DNA of 64,000 bases from assembly GCA_026014685.1 (NCBI GenBank), contig JAOZHW010000015.1, forward strand, positions 153,332 through 217,331. The letters run 5' to 3'. How positions within the stretch are numbered: the stretch's first letter is position 1; the number at the start of each line of letters is the position of its first letter. The stretch is from Candidatus Bathyarchaeota archaeon. GTDB taxonomy: Archaea > Thermoproteota > Bathyarchaeia > Bathyarchaeales > Bathycorpusculaceae. Of this stretch, positions 55,058 to 63,789 are shown piece after piece. Position numbers and translations under genes: made by a program. The notes under the pieces are model-generated. The model made no database searches, had not been told where the DNA came from, and worked only from the letters and a program-made list of their open reading frames with translations.

Positions 55058-55888
55058 ATGATTTTGCTGGTTGCCTCAAACAAGGATGTTGCAAGCCTCA
55101 ACATCAAAGAACAACTCCTAAAACGCTACCTCTTTAACAAAACCCCCACAACCTTCCAAGACAACCCCATATACACCGCAGACGTAAACCGCAAAAGAGT
55201 AGACCTGATAACCCTAAACGAAGAATCCGTACGCGCCCAAGACCTACCCGCAAAGTTTCCAGACACAAAAATGGTCGTTTTCATCTCTAGGCACAGTAGC
55301 CAAAGCGGCAAACCCACACTCTCCGTGCATACCCCCGGAAACTTTGGCGATGCAGAACTCGGTGGATTACCCAAAACCGTTTCAGTTGCGCCCGCACTCG
55401 CTATGCAATCTGTCCTAAAAGCCCTAACCCACTATAAAGACCAGCTGAACCTTTTCCATTATGACGTTTGCTATGAATGTACACATCATGGACCAAGCCT
55501 CAACGTTCCAACCATGTTCGTGGAGTTGGGCAGTACTCCCGAGCAGTGGAGCGATGCCAAGGCTGCGGAAGCGGTAGCTCACAGCGCCATGACCGCCATC
55601 GCCACCTTTGAGGCGCCAAGTTCTCACCGCGCGGTTTTAGGCATCGGTGGAACCCATTACAATCAGCAGTTCACGCTTATGGCGTTGATGGGCGTCGCCA
55701 CCTTCGGTCACATGATACCAAAATACGCCGTACCCTACATCGACGCTGATATGATTAAGCAATGTGTCGAAAAAACCCTTGAAAAAGTGCCGCTAGCGTT
55801 TCTGGATTGGAAAGGCATCAAAAGCGAAGACAAACTGGGGTTGCTTTCTGCCTTGGAATCTGCTGGGTTACCATACAATAAAGTCTAA
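55058..55888 (+). CDS. dtdA: D-aminoacyl-tRNA deacylase DtdA (GEK1 family)
   Basis: About 276 aa. Hydrolyses D-aminoacyl-tRNAs so that they cannot enter translation. Features: ILLVASNKDVASLNI at the start, FISRHSSQSGKPTLSVHTPGN, YECTHHGPSL (HH metal/active site), MFVELGSTPEQW and VLGIGGTHY. Start ATG 55058 (GTG 55049 is also in frame). Promoter-like A/T-rich AATAATAAGCTTTATGC precedes it. Confidence 0.95.
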   Translation: MILLVASNKDVASLNIKEQLLKRYLFNKTPTTFQDNPIYTADVNRKRVDLITLNEESVRAQDLPAKFPDTKMVVFISRHSSQSGKPTLSVHTPGNFGDAELGGLPKTVSVAPALAMQSVLKALTHYKDQLNLFHYDVCYECTHHGPSLNVPTMFVELGSTPEQWSDAKAAEAVAHSAMTAIATFEAPSSHRAVLGIGGTHYNQQFTLMALMGVATFGHMIPKYAVPYIDADMIKQCVEKTLEKVPLAFLDWKGIKSEDKLGLLSALESAGLPYNKV

Positions 55889-55992
55889 CTCGCCCTTTTT
55901 CCATCGGGGGATATGTTTAAAAGGGGTTGTGGAGTAGTCTTTTGAACCTAAACGTTTATTATTCCTGATGAAATCTTGAGTGTGCGGTAAAT

Positions 55993-56169
55993 ATGGGAAT
56001 TAAATCTTGGCTTACGCAGGCAGCAAGAACGTTAAAGCTAGCCGTTAAACCTGGCCGCGAAGAGCTGTGGCTCTCGATTAAAATCAGCCTCTTAGGCATC
56101 GGTGTAGTCGGTTTAATAGGCTTCGTGATTAAGCTGCTATCGTTTGCTTTAGGCGGTTCATCAGCATAG
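55993..56169 (+). CDS. secE: Protein translocase subunit SecE
   Basis: 58-aa SecE/Sec61-gamma: amphipathic N-terminal helix (WLTQAARTLKLAVKPGREELWLSIKI, abridged) and one C-terminal TM helix. Its position 15 bp before spt5 and at the head of the uL11-uL1-uL10 cluster is the classic archaeal order. Confidence 0.93.
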   Translation: MGIKSWLTQAARTLKLAVKPGREELWLSIKISLLGIGVVGLIGFVIKLLSFALGGSSA

Positions 56170-56184
56170 AAGGATGCCAAATAC

Positions 56185-56658
56185 ATGGATAAAAAAGAAG
56201 AGCTCTCACAAGTAAAAATTTTCGCAATCAAAACCACCACTGGACAAGAACGCAACGTGGCACGGTTGATTGCCTCCAAAGTCGAAATGACCCATGTTCC
56301 CATAAAAGCTCTTCTGGTTCCAGACACCCTCAAAGGCTACGTCTTTGTAGAAGCAGACGGTCCCCACCTAGTAGAAGAAGCCATCTCAGGCGTACGCCAT
56401 GTCCGCAGCAGAATCCCAGGTCTCATCAGCTTCAGCGAGATTGAACGCTACATCGTCCGCAAACCCGTCATGGAAGACCTCAACGAAGACGACGTGGTAG
56501 AAATCACTGGTGGACCCTTCAAAGGCATGCGCGCCAAAATCACAAGGCTCGACAAATCCAAAGGCGAAGTCACCCTCGAATTACTTGAGGCAACCTTCAC
56601 TTTGCCCATCACAGTACATTCAGACTATGTAAAACTAGTAGAAAAAGCAAAAGCATAA
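56185..56658 (+). CDS. spt5: Transcription elongation factor Spt5
   Basis: 157 aa: NGN domain (about 1-90; IFAIKTTTGQERNVARLIA, YVFVEADGPHLVEEAISG) and KOW domain (about 100-150; DVVEITGGPFKGMRAKITRLD). Binds RNA polymerase clamp with Spt4 and promotes processivity. 11 bp before uL11. Confidence 0.95.
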   Translation: MDKKEELSQVKIFAIKTTTGQERNVARLIASKVEMTHVPIKALLVPDTLKGYVFVEADGPHLVEEAISGVRHVRSRIPGLISFSEIERYIVRKPVMEDLNEDDVVEITGGPFKGMRAKITRLDKSKGEVTLELLEATFTLPITVHSDYVKLVEKAKA

Positions 56659-56669
56659 AGTGAAAACCT

Positions 56670-57152
56670 ATGGCAGATAAAAAAGTTGTAGAATTAATCG
56701 TCAGCGGCGGTCAAGCCAACGCAGGTCCACCATTAGGTCCAGCTCTTGGCCCCTTAGGCGTCAACATCGTTGCAGTAGTCAACAAAATCAACGAAGTCAC
56801 CAAAGACTATGCAGGAATGAAAGTTCCCGTCAAGGTGAGCGTTGACCCTGAAGATAAAACCTTCGAAATCACCGTCGGTACACCCACAGCATCCGCACTC
56901 ATCGTTGCCGAATTAAAAATCGAGAAGGGCTCCGGTACACCCCACAGTGTCAAGGCAGGCGACTTAACCATGGAGCAACTGGTCAAAATCGCCAAGATCA
57001 AAGGTCCACAACTCTTGGCCCCTGACACCAAGATGGCAACCAAAGAGCTTCTCGGCACCTGCGTAAGCATGGGTGTAACCGTAGAAGGCAAAGACCCCCG
57101 AGAAGTCCAGAAAGAAATCGATTCTGGCACCTACGATAAACTATTCGCTTAG
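56670..57152 (+). CDS. rpl11: Large ribosomal subunit protein uL11
   Basis: 160 aa. Characteristic [21 protein letters not shown] and, in the C-terminal rRNA-binding domain, a helix near KIAKIKG and [21 protein letters not shown]. Part of the GTPase-associated centre. Its stop lies inside a palindromic hairpin (57143-57162). Confidence 0.96.
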   Translation: MADKKVVELIVSGGQANAGPPLGPALGPLGVNIVAVVNKINEVTKDYAGMKVPVKVSVDPEDKTFEITVGTPTASALIVAELKIEKGSGTPHSVKAGDLTMEQLVKIAKIKGPQLLAPDTKMATKELLGTCVSMGVTVEGKDPREVQKEIDSGTYDKLFA

Positions 57153-57162
57153 TTAAGCGAAT
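57143..57162 (+). promoter_or_regulatory. uL11/uL1 junction hairpin
   Basis: ATTCGCTTA and TAAGCGAAT form a perfect 9-bp stem (57143-57151, 57154-57162) around the uL11 stop codon, directly followed by ATTTTTATAATGGG. The T-rich run is both a terminator-like U tract and a TATA-like element (57164-57173), so transcription may stop and restart here before uL1. Confidence 0.5.
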
Positions 57163-57208
57163 ATTTTTATAATGGGTTTCTTATCCCCTATTGGCACGAG
57201 GCTTAAAA

Positions 57209-57859
57209 ATGCCCCTAGACAACAAGACAATATCTGAAGCAATAAAACAAGCAAAGTCTAAAGCTGGAGACAAAAAATTCAACCAGACCATAGACCTGAT
57301 TCTCGACATCCAAGAAATCGACATGAAAGCACCCGAAGGCAAAATCCAAGAAATAGTCGAACTTCCACACGACACTCTTAAACCCAACAGTGTCTGTGTC
57401 ATTGCTTCAGGTGAATTCGCATTAAAAGCAAAGAACTCTGGCGCTGACCGTGTAGTTGAACGCGCAGACCTAGACGGCTTAAACGGCAAAAAGAAGGAAC
57501 TGCGCCAACTCGCAAGTCAATATGACGTGTTCATTGCAGAAGCACCCTTGATGCCGCTGGTCGGCAGGATTTTGGGTCCAGTTCTGGGTCCAAGAGGCAA
57601 AATGCCTGTTCCAGTTGCACCAAACGCAGACATCGCTGCCTTGATCGCAAAGCACCGCAAGACAGTGGTTGTCCGCATGCGCAACCAACCAATCATTCAG
57701 GTTCCCATCGGCTCGCAACAGATGAAAGACGAAGACCTAACCGACAACGCGATGGTGGTTCTTCGTGTTCTCGACGGCAAACTTAAACGTGGACTGAAGA
57801 ACGTAAAGTATGCGTTCATAAAGACCAGCATGGGCGAGCCAGTCAAAATTAAACCATAA
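57209..57859 (+). CDS. rpl1: Large ribosomal subunit protein uL1
   Basis: 216 aa. KKFNQTIDLILDIQEID, LKAKNSGADRVVERADLD, and the family signature GRILGPVLGPRGKMPVPVAPNAD. Forms the L1 stalk and often represses its own operon. The start at ATG 57209 has CGAGG upstream; an in-frame TTG at 57191 would lie before the Shine-Dalgarno. Confidence 0.96.
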   Translation: MPLDNKTISEAIKQAKSKAGDKKFNQTIDLILDIQEIDMKAPEGKIQEIVELPHDTLKPNSVCVIASGEFALKAKNSGADRVVERADLDGLNGKKKELRQLASQYDVFIAEAPLMPLVGRILGPVLGPRGKMPVPVAPNADIAALIAKHRKTVVVRMRNQPIIQVPIGSQQMKDEDLTDNAMVVLRVLDGKLKRGLKNVKYAFIKTSMGEPVKIKP

Positions 57860-57876
57860 ACTGAGAGACGAATATC

Positions 57877-58734
57877 ATGCCATCCCAACAAGTGTTAGAG
57901 CAGAAATCAACCGAAGTAGAAGCCATCAAAGAAATATTCAAAGAGTACAAATCCGTCGGCATAGCTAGCCTCCAGAAGGTTCGCGCTTCACAGCTTCAAG
58001 AACTCAAGAAAAGCATGAAAGGCCAAGTTTACCTGCGCGTATTAAAGAATACACTGATCAAAATAGCAATTGAACAAATGAACCAAGCTGAACTCAAAAA
58101 ACTTGAGGAATACTTGGAAGGATCAAACGTCTTCCTATTCACTGACCTCAACCCCTTCAAACTTGCACTGTTGCTTGAGAAGGGCAAAGTCAAAACCACC
58201 GCTAAAGCAGGCGACATAGCCGCAGATGACGTCATCGTACCTGCCAGCAACACAGGTCAACCACCTGGACCCGTAATCAGTCAACTTAACGCTGTAGGTT
58301 TACCCACCAAAATCGAAAACGGCAGCGTCTGGATCAGCAAAGACACACTCGTAGTTCGCAAAGGTGAAGTCATCAACGACCGCTTAGCAGGTGTCCTCTC
58401 AAAACTCGGCATAAAAGCAGTTGAATTAGGCATCTCAATGCGTGCAGTCTTCGACAACGGTCTCATGATTACAGGCGACAAACTCAAAGTAGACGTAGCC
58501 GCAACCAAACGCAGCGTCGAAGCCAGCAACCAAGAAGCCTTCGCATTGGCTCTCAGTGTCGGTTACCCCTGTAAAGAAACCATCAAACCGCTCCTGCAGA
58601 CAGCACACCAGAAAGCAGTTTCACTCTCAATCGGTGCAGCCATCCCAACCAAAGACACCATCGCAGACCTCATCCGCAAAGCCAACGCACAAGCAACCAG
58701 CCTACAAGAGAAAACTAAGCCCAAAGCGGCTTAA
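57877..58734 (+). CDS. rplP0: Ribosomal stalk protein uL10 (P0)
   Basis: 285 aa. rRNA-binding N-terminal domain (EIFKEYKSVGIASLQKVRASQLQELKK) and archaeal/eukaryal insertion (VIVPASNTGQPPGPVISQLNAVGLPTKIENGSVWISK, abridged). The C-terminus, which should be a spine for L12 dimers ending in a Glu/Lys-rich tail, here stops at SLQEKTKPKAA without an acidic ending. No L12/P1 gene follows, as would be usual. Confidence 0.95.
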   Translation: MPSQQVLEQKSTEVEAIKEIFKEYKSVGIASLQKVRASQLQELKKSMKGQVYLRVLKNTLIKIAIEQMNQAELKKLEEYLEGSNVFLFTDLNPFKLALLLEKGKVKTTAKAGDIAADDVIVPASNTGQPPGPVISQLNAVGLPTKIENGSVWISKDTLVVRKGEVINDRLAGVLSKLGIKAVELGISMRAVFDNGLMITGDKLKVDVAATKRSVEASNQEAFALALSVGYPCKETIKPLLQTAHQKAVSLSIGAAIPTKDTIADLIRKANAQATSLQEKTKPKAA

Positions 58735-58753
58735 ACCCAATTTCCTTTTCATT

Positions 58754-59599
58754 TCATAACGTTTCGTTAGAATTTTCAGCTATGATTTTCTCTGGGTCGA
58801 TGTACCCTCGCAGCATCCAAGGCCCATGGTAGTATTGCCTGTCACCAAAGAAACGCAGAGATAAGGCTTTTGTTGGACAATCCTTGAAGCATCTGCAGCA
58901 TGAGATACAGAGATGATAATTAATGCTTGGTGACTTATTTTGGATTTTGACGGCGTCGGATGGGCAGATTTTAGTGCATTTCATGCATCCAACACACTTA
59001 TCGCTGTCTGTGATGTAGAGGCAGACTTTGAACAGTTTTAGAACAAATAACTTGACCACACGGATAAGCGTTAAAAATGCTGCTCCAAAAATGTGTTTGC
59101 CAGTTGTTGAATCGACGTATTCTTTGCTATTCTCCAAGACGTGGGCAAGAGTGTAGCCAAATGCGACAGCCCTTTCAATGTCGGTCTTTTTTATCGGGTG
59201 ACTTTCAGAAAGTCTTTTTGAGTAAACAATTCCATCCATACAGCCTCTAAACGTCATCTCAAAAGCGCCAATCACTCTACCGTTTTGCTTTTCAATCAGG
59301 CTAATCATCTCCGCGGTGGAGCCGAAATGCCAGATGCCCGCGGTTGAAAACAGAAAAACACGTTTACCCGCAAAATCAAAATTTTTAGCCCAGTTTTTGA
59401 TTGGCTCGGCGAAACCGCCGTAGATTGGAGCACCGACGCCGAGGACTTTAGCGTCTGTGAGGTTATGTTTACCCGTTTTTAGTTCTTGAATAGGGATTAA
59501 CTGGGTTTGGAATCCTTTTTCTCCGAGTCCAAGAGCGATAAGTTTAGCGACGTACGCGGTGTTGTTGGATGAAGAAAAGAAGATAATGGGAATAAGCAT
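58754..59599 (-). CDS. EFR1-type flavodoxin-ferredoxin protein
   Basis: 281 aa fusion: an N-terminal flavodoxin-like domain (FFSSSNNTAYVAKLI, GVGAPIYGGFAEPIKN, LFSTAGIWHFGSTAEM) and a C-terminal two [4Fe-4S] ferredoxin domain (CVGCMKCTKICPSDAVKI, CISCCRCFKDCPTKAL). EFR1 family, redox carrier of unknown partner. One cluster has CISCCRC, an extra cysteine. Confidence 0.88.
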   Translation of the reverse strand: MLIPIIFFSSSNNTAYVAKLIALGLGEKGFQTQLIPIQELKTGKHNLTDAKVLGVGAPIYGGFAEPIKNWAKNFDFAGKRVFLFSTAGIWHFGSTAEMISLIEKQNGRVIGAFEMTFRGCMDGIVYSKRLSESHPIKKTDIERAVAFGYTLAHVLENSKEYVDSTTGKHIFGAAFLTLIRVVKLFVLKLFKVCLYITDSDKCVGCMKCTKICPSDAVKIQNKSPSINYHLCISCCRCFKDCPTKALSLRFFGDRQYYHGPWMLRGYIDPEKIIAENSNETL

Positions 59600-59722
59600 G
59601 TGCTTTGCGCCGCTGTTTTATCTGTAGAGTTTGGCTATAACACTTTTGATTCTATTTTATAGAGTACAACTGTGCGCAATCCTTAATTGCGACGCAAAAC
59701 TCATTTTTTGATGGCGATTTTT

Positions 59723-60010
59723 ATGCCCATCTACATTCTTCTGTCTACTTTAACCTCAGAGGGCAGAAAAACCCTCAAAGAAAGACCTGAACGAATAAAA
59801 GAAGTCAACAAAGAAATCGAAGCCTACGGCGCCAAAGTGTTGCAGCAGTATTCTGTTTTGGGACGCTACGACTTCGTCAACATCGTTGAAGCACCCAACA
59901 ACGAAACAATAACCCGTGTCTCCATAGAGTTGGGTTCCAGGGGAACCGTGCATATCATGAGTATGCCCGCGATACCGATAGATGAATTCTTAGCTATGCT
60001 GAAAAAATAG
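59723..60010 (+). CDS. GYD-domain protein
   Basis: 95 aa. IYILLSTLTSEGRKTLKERPER, the motif LGRYDFVNIVEAPNNETITRVSIELGSRGTVH is the GYD domain (abridged). Small alpha+beta family often near redox and methanogenic genes; function unknown. ATG 59711 and 59723 are both possible; the shorter is chosen by family start. Confidence 0.8.
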   Translation: MPIYILLSTLTSEGRKTLKERPERIKEVNKEIEAYGAKVLQQYSVLGRYDFVNIVEAPNNETITRVSIELGSRGTVHIMSMPAIPIDEFLAMLKK

Positions 60011-60021
60011 TGAAAATGGGG

Positions 60022-60477
60022 CTACTTGTCTAGGCGGTGCCTGTAACATTCGTAGTCAGGCAATTTGCGAGTGTAGTCCCCATTCATCAACGTAGAGGAT
60101 ATGATAAAGTCCGCTGAGGAGCGATTCATCGCTATCGGGATATTCCACACAACCGCCACACGCAACAGGGCTTTTACGTCTGGGTCATGGGGCAACGGCG
60201 CCAGCGGATCCCAGAAGAAAATCAGAAAATCTATTTCGCCATCAGCAATGCGTGCCCCCACCTGCATGTCTCCACCAAGCGGACCCGATTCCAGCATATG
60301 TATGTCTAAGCATAGTTCCTGCTTAAGCAGTTTGCCCGTGGTGCCTGTCGCATAGAGATAATGCTGCTGCAGGGTGCCCAAGTTGTATTTTGCCCACTCA
60401 AGCATGTCCTGTTTTTTGTTGTCGTGAGCCACGAGGGCTATTCTTTTTTTATGTTTTATTATTGCTGGTGGCTTCAT
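60022..60477 (-). CDS. mgsA: Methylglyoxal synthase
   Basis: 151 aa, dihydroxyacetone phosphate to methylglyoxal. Start [10 protein letters not shown], substrate loop [30 protein letters not shown] (catalytic Asp in GGD), [20 protein letters not shown] (Asp and His) and [11 protein letters not shown]. Nearly the bacterial signature, so likely acquired from bacteria; convergent with the GYD gene. Confidence 0.96.
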   Translation of the reverse strand: MKPPAIIKHKKRIALVAHDNKKQDMLEWAKYNLGTLQQHYLYATGTTGKLLKQELCLDIHMLESGPLGGDMQVGARIADGEIDFLIFFWDPLAPLPHDPDVKALLRVAVVWNIPIAMNRSSADFIISSTLMNGDYTRKLPDYECYRHRLDK

Positions 60478-60621
60478 GTCAATCTCTTCCTATGCTACAA
60501 GCCTCACAGCAATTAATCATTTAATTGTTGCGCTGTTGAACAGTTCACAAAAAACGGCTTTTGGGAATAACCTTATTTAGGCAAATTCGCGGTTAGCCGT
60601 TTCTGGGGAGATAATAGAGTA

Positions 60622-61263
60622 GTGGGGTCTCTGAAAAGCTTAGCCCAGGGCTTCTTGGTTGCCACTGGGTTAGTTTGGATATTCAACATCGTTGCTCTTG
60701 TCAGGGGCGGTGATGCATGGTTAGGCTTAGCTTACCTGCTTATCCTGCTTATCCCAGCGGTCAGCTTACTCAGTCTCAAATTCAAACATCTCAGTAACAC
60801 CGTAACCCCAAGCGGAGTAGCGAAATGGCGCACTGTGCTATTCGCATTTCAAGGCGTAGCCTTAGCGTTCTGGAGCTACGATTTACTCACAACCGTCTAC
60901 GCCATAGATATAACAGGCTTAGCCATCGAACTGAATCCGTTGGGGTGGCCTCTGGGCATATTGGGTGCGTTTGCTTTCTATGGGCCCTCCTTGTTGTTTT
61001 CTTACGTGTTGCTGTTTAGGCTCAAAGAGAACATTTCTTTCTACGCTGCAATTCCTCTAACAATGGTTTCTATGTGTATGAGCCTGATGAACCTCTTTGC
61101 GGGCGCCCAGAACTTCCAAGTATTCGTGCACACCGCAACCTTAGCGGCGAACGTCCGTTTTGAGTTAATAGCTTTAGCTGCCGCTTTGAACTTGGTTGTT
61201 CCGTTTGTTTTGACTAGAAGAATGTTGCAGCCTAAACCGCAACTGAGTATTAAAACAACTTAA
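60622..61263 (+). CDS. DUF5658-like membrane protein
   Basis: 213 aa, about six TM segments. YDLLTTVYAIDITGLAIELNPLGWPLG repeats the D..TT...ELNPL pattern seen in the protein at 25387-25737, in a longer protein. GTG start at 60622. Function unknown. Confidence 0.75.
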   Translation: MGSLKSLAQGFLVATGLVWIFNIVALVRGGDAWLGLAYLLILLIPAVSLLSLKFKHLSNTVTPSGVAKWRTVLFAFQGVALAFWSYDLLTTVYAIDITGLAIELNPLGWPLGILGAFAFYGPSLLFSYVLLFRLKENISFYAAIPLTMVSMCMSLMNLFAGAQNFQVFVHTATLAANVRFELIALAAALNLVVPFVLTRRMLQPKPQLSIKTT

Positions 61264-61291
61264 CTGCCTGTCTGTTGGTTTTTGTTGAGAA

Positions 61292-61771
61292 TTAAGATAA
61301 CTTTTTGGTCATGACGTAGGCGTCTTCACCGTCGCTGTAGTAGCCGTTTATGGTGCGGGTGATCTCGAAACCCAGCTTCTTGTACAGTGAAATTGCCGAT
61401 TCGTTGGTCACGCGGACCTCTAAAAAGCCCTGTTTAGCCTTGTAGTACGCCATCCCTTCGAGTGCCTTGTTGATAATGGCTTTGGCCACGCCTCTTCTGC
61501 GAAACTGGGGCAAAACCGCAATCGAAACCACATGGCCTTTGCGGACTAAACCGCCAAAACCATAGTTTGACAACCCTACCTCGATGCGGCACATGATGTA
61601 CCCCATGATTTTGCCGTCATCTTCAGCTACAATGAAGGTTTCTGGGAACCTTTGATGTAGATCTACAAAGAAGAAGTCTGTATAGTTCTCTGGTAAGCAG
61701 ACGCGGTTGATTTGCATGACGTTTTGAAGGTCATCGGGTGTGAATTTGCGTAGCGTGAAGGATTGTTGCAT
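61292..61771 (-). CDS. RimI-like GNAT N-acetyltransferase
   Basis: 159 aa. RRFTPDDLQNVMQINRVCLPENY-like start, IMGYIMCRIEVG, VSIAVLPQFRRRGVAKAIINKAL (acetyl-CoA loop), LEVRVTNESAISLYKKLGF and YYSDGEDAYVMTKKL. Archaeal Ard1/RimI type, N-alpha acetylation of proteins such as Alba or ribosomal proteins. Complete fold, single gene. Confidence 0.92.
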   Translation of the reverse strand: MQQSFTLRKFTPDDLQNVMQINRVCLPENYTDFFFVDLHQRFPETFIVAEDDGKIMGYIMCRIEVGLSNYGFGGLVRKGHVVSIAVLPQFRRRGVAKAIINKALEGMAYYKAKQGFLEVRVTNESAISLYKKLGFEITRTINGYYSDGEDAYVMTKKLS

Positions 61772-61870
61772 CGTTTCGCCTTGCCTAAACAGAGTTTCAG
61801 TGTTGAGAATTAAAGGTTACGCTTGAAGCACCAATCATAGGCCAACATAACCCGCAAATTACGGCGGGTT

Positions 61871-63154
61871 TTAAGCTTTGTTTTCTTCAGGAGCCTTATA
61901 AACAGGCAAAGTGCTGCTTCCCTGAGGCATAGCCCAAACACGGGACGCTGACCCCGTGATCTTGAAAGCCTCGTTTAAAGCGTCGTTTACTGCCCGTGCG
62001 GTTTTAAGCTTAAAAATACTGGTGGCATAGAAGTCAGGCATCGAAGAAACCAGAATAATCTGATGATTAAGCAACGCCTTTAGAAGGTAGTATGCGCGTT
62101 GACCACCTACGACGAAGTTTCGTTTAAGCTCCCGCTCCATGTTCTTGAGTTCGCCTAAACGGGACATCCAGTCATAGAACACTTGGTTCCCATACCCCTC
62201 CAAGCATTCAGCCACCAAAATGATGACCCCACCCCGTTTAACAGCATCCAAGGAGGCGTCCACCCCTTTAAGTGCTTGATAGAGCGTTAAATCCCACGGG
62301 TAACCGCCTGCGCTGACGACGATGATGTCTGCTCGGCGATCCACCGTTACACGATACATGTCATCCACGAGTTTTGTGGCTTCCAAGAATGCCGCTTCTA
62401 AGTCCCCAGCGAAGGCTTTTACGATTTCGCCCTTCTTGTTCTCAACCACGTTGAGGATAAAGTCTACTTTGGCTAGCCGCGCAGCTTCTGTCATGTCGAT
62501 GTGTACGGGGTTATTTTCCAAGTTGCCTGCCGTCGAGTTAGCGTTCACAAGCAATGAGTGGTTGTGTCGGATGGTTTCTACTCCGCTGATTGCTGGCAAC
62601 ACACTTTTTCTGCCCCCGCCAAAACCAGCGTAATAGTGATACTGCACATCACCCAGCAGCACTTTAACGTCTGCTTCCGCGAAGACACGGTTAACGTGTA
62701 CTTTGTTGCCGTGTGTTTTGGTAGTGCCAACATAAACTAAGTCGGGGGCTGATGCGTTGTGGTTTATGGCTTTGATTCGTTTTGAGACTTCCACACCCAA
62801 AAGCTGAGTTGCTTCTTCAGCCGTGACAGCTCGGTGAGTGCCACAGCCAAAAATAACAGTGATGTTTTCGTCTTTGACGCCTGCTGCATTCAACTCTGCA
62901 AGAACTGGAATAAGTATGCGTTCGCTTGGGGTGCTACGGGTGGCGTCATCAACTACTATGGCGACTTTGGATTCGGGTTTAGCGATTTCACAGAGGCGTT
63001 TGGATGCGATGGGTTCTTTTAGGGCGCGTTCAACCTCTGCTTTTTGGTCGGGTGCGCCTGGGCGGTCTTTGGGTTCGATGGTGCCAAGCAGGTTTCTGGC
63101 GGGAACTCGAACACATACATCAGTCTTTCCGTAGGGAAGCCAAACATCAACCAT
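61871..63154 (-). CDS. LarA-family racemase
   Basis: 427 aa. The nickel-pincer (NPN) cofactor ligands align with lactate racemase: H107 in CGTHR, H173 in QYHYYAG, K183 in GGGRKSVLP and H199 in RHNHS; DDATRSTP at 69-76 lines the site. LarA isomerises 2-hydroxyacids; substrate of this one is not fixed. LarB, LarC and LarE (cofactor makers) are not in the window. Confidence 0.92.
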   Translation of the reverse strand: MVDVWLPYGKTDVCVRVPARNLLGTIEPKDRPGAPDQKAEVERALKEPIASKRLCEIAKPESKVAIVVDDATRSTPSERILIPVLAELNAAGVKDENITVIFGCGTHRAVTAEEATQLLGVEVSKRIKAINHNASAPDLVYVGTTKTHGNKVHVNRVFAEADVKVLLGDVQYHYYAGFGGGRKSVLPAISGVETIRHNHSLLVNANSTAGNLENNPVHIDMTEAARLAKVDFILNVVENKKGEIVKAFAGDLEAAFLEATKLVDDMYRVTVDRRADIIVVSAGGYPWDLTLYQALKGVDASLDAVKRGGVIILVAECLEGYGNQVFYDWMSRLGELKNMERELKRNFVVGGQRAYYLLKALLNHQIILVSSMPDFYATSIFKLKTARAVNDALNEAFKITGSASRVWAMPQGSSTLPVYKAPEENKA

Positions 63155-63366
63155 AGCCGAGTCACGTACTAATTGAAGTTACACGGCGCAGGAAACTATT
63201 AAGCCTTGTCAATTGAAGATGTTTAAACTCTTTTCTGCTGGAGTATAGCTATAGTTTATGAGTAACAAAATCAGCCGTTAAATTACCACAAAAGTACAAC
63301 TAAAAAAACACAGTCGATTTAGATACCAAAAACATCGCACCCAAAACGAGGAGACACAAAAGCGAA
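63155..63366. other. Intergenic stretch before the mini-gene pair
   Basis: A/T-rich, 212 bp, with several short TATA-like stretches; the larA promoter must lie here. No coding frame or repeat was found. Confidence 0.4.
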
Positions 63367-63377
63367 GCCGGTTGAGT

Positions 63378-63515
63378 CTAAACCCCACAGTAATCACCGA
63401 CGGCCTTTAGCACTTCTTAAAGCCATGTCTCCTTGATGTAATCTCAGAGGCGGTCTTTACCAGTTTCCACAAGACTGTCCGCGTGCTACCGTAGAGCGTG
63501 TTCCTCAACCGGCAA
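63378..63515 (-). pseudogene. Decayed copy of the mini-gene
   Basis: Aligned to the intact copy at 63640-63768 this minus-strand segment keeps the TTG start, the ends (LPVEEHAL... DYIKE... GV stop) and a 9-bp length difference (three codons), but has three internal stops (TAG, TGA, TAA). It sits in a 147-bp unit bounded by a perfect 10-bp inverted repeat (63367-63376 and 63504-63513). A TATA-like CAATAAATC about 25 bp upstream matches the position in the intact copy. Confidence 0.6.
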
Positions 63516-63639
63516 ATACCCCTTTCTCTGCATCGGATTTATTGGTTTGTGACTACTCCGTGCTAGCAACAAAAACGGGGAAGCCACCAGAAAAAGAACC
63601 GGCCCTTTTTTTGGTTTTGCAAAAAAATGCAGGTTGAGT

Positions 63640-63768
63640 CTAAACCCCACTTAGCAAATACGTGACCAAAAGTTTTTCAAGCCCTTCCTTGATGCTATCT
63701 CGGACTAGTTCTTTAGCTTCTTTTGGTCTGTACAGGATGCTTTGTGGAGCCTGTTCCCCAACCTGCAA
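63640..63768 (-). CDS. Leaderless mini-gene, 42 aa
   Basis: TTG at 63768 opens a 42-codon frame: L-Q-V-G-E-Q-A-P then LYRPKEAKELVRDSIKEG, LEKLLVTYLLSGV, stop. Predicted to be one amphipathic helix. A TATA box at 63790-63796 is 25 bp upstream, placing the start site at the TTG itself. It is bounded by a 10-bp near-perfect inverted repeat (63629-63638 and 63757-63766). No family recognised. Confidence 0.55.
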   Translation of the reverse strand: MQVGEQAPQSILYRPKEAKELVRDSIKEGLEKLLVTYLLSGV

Positions 63769-63789
63769 TTAGATAACGCCCAACGATTG

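Noticed and set aside
63367..63513. Riboswitch or RNase P-like RNA reading of the 147-bp unit
   Set aside because: No known family motif matched; the frame alignment with the second copy (length differing by 9 nt, matching ends) favours a gene remnant, though an RNA role is not excluded.
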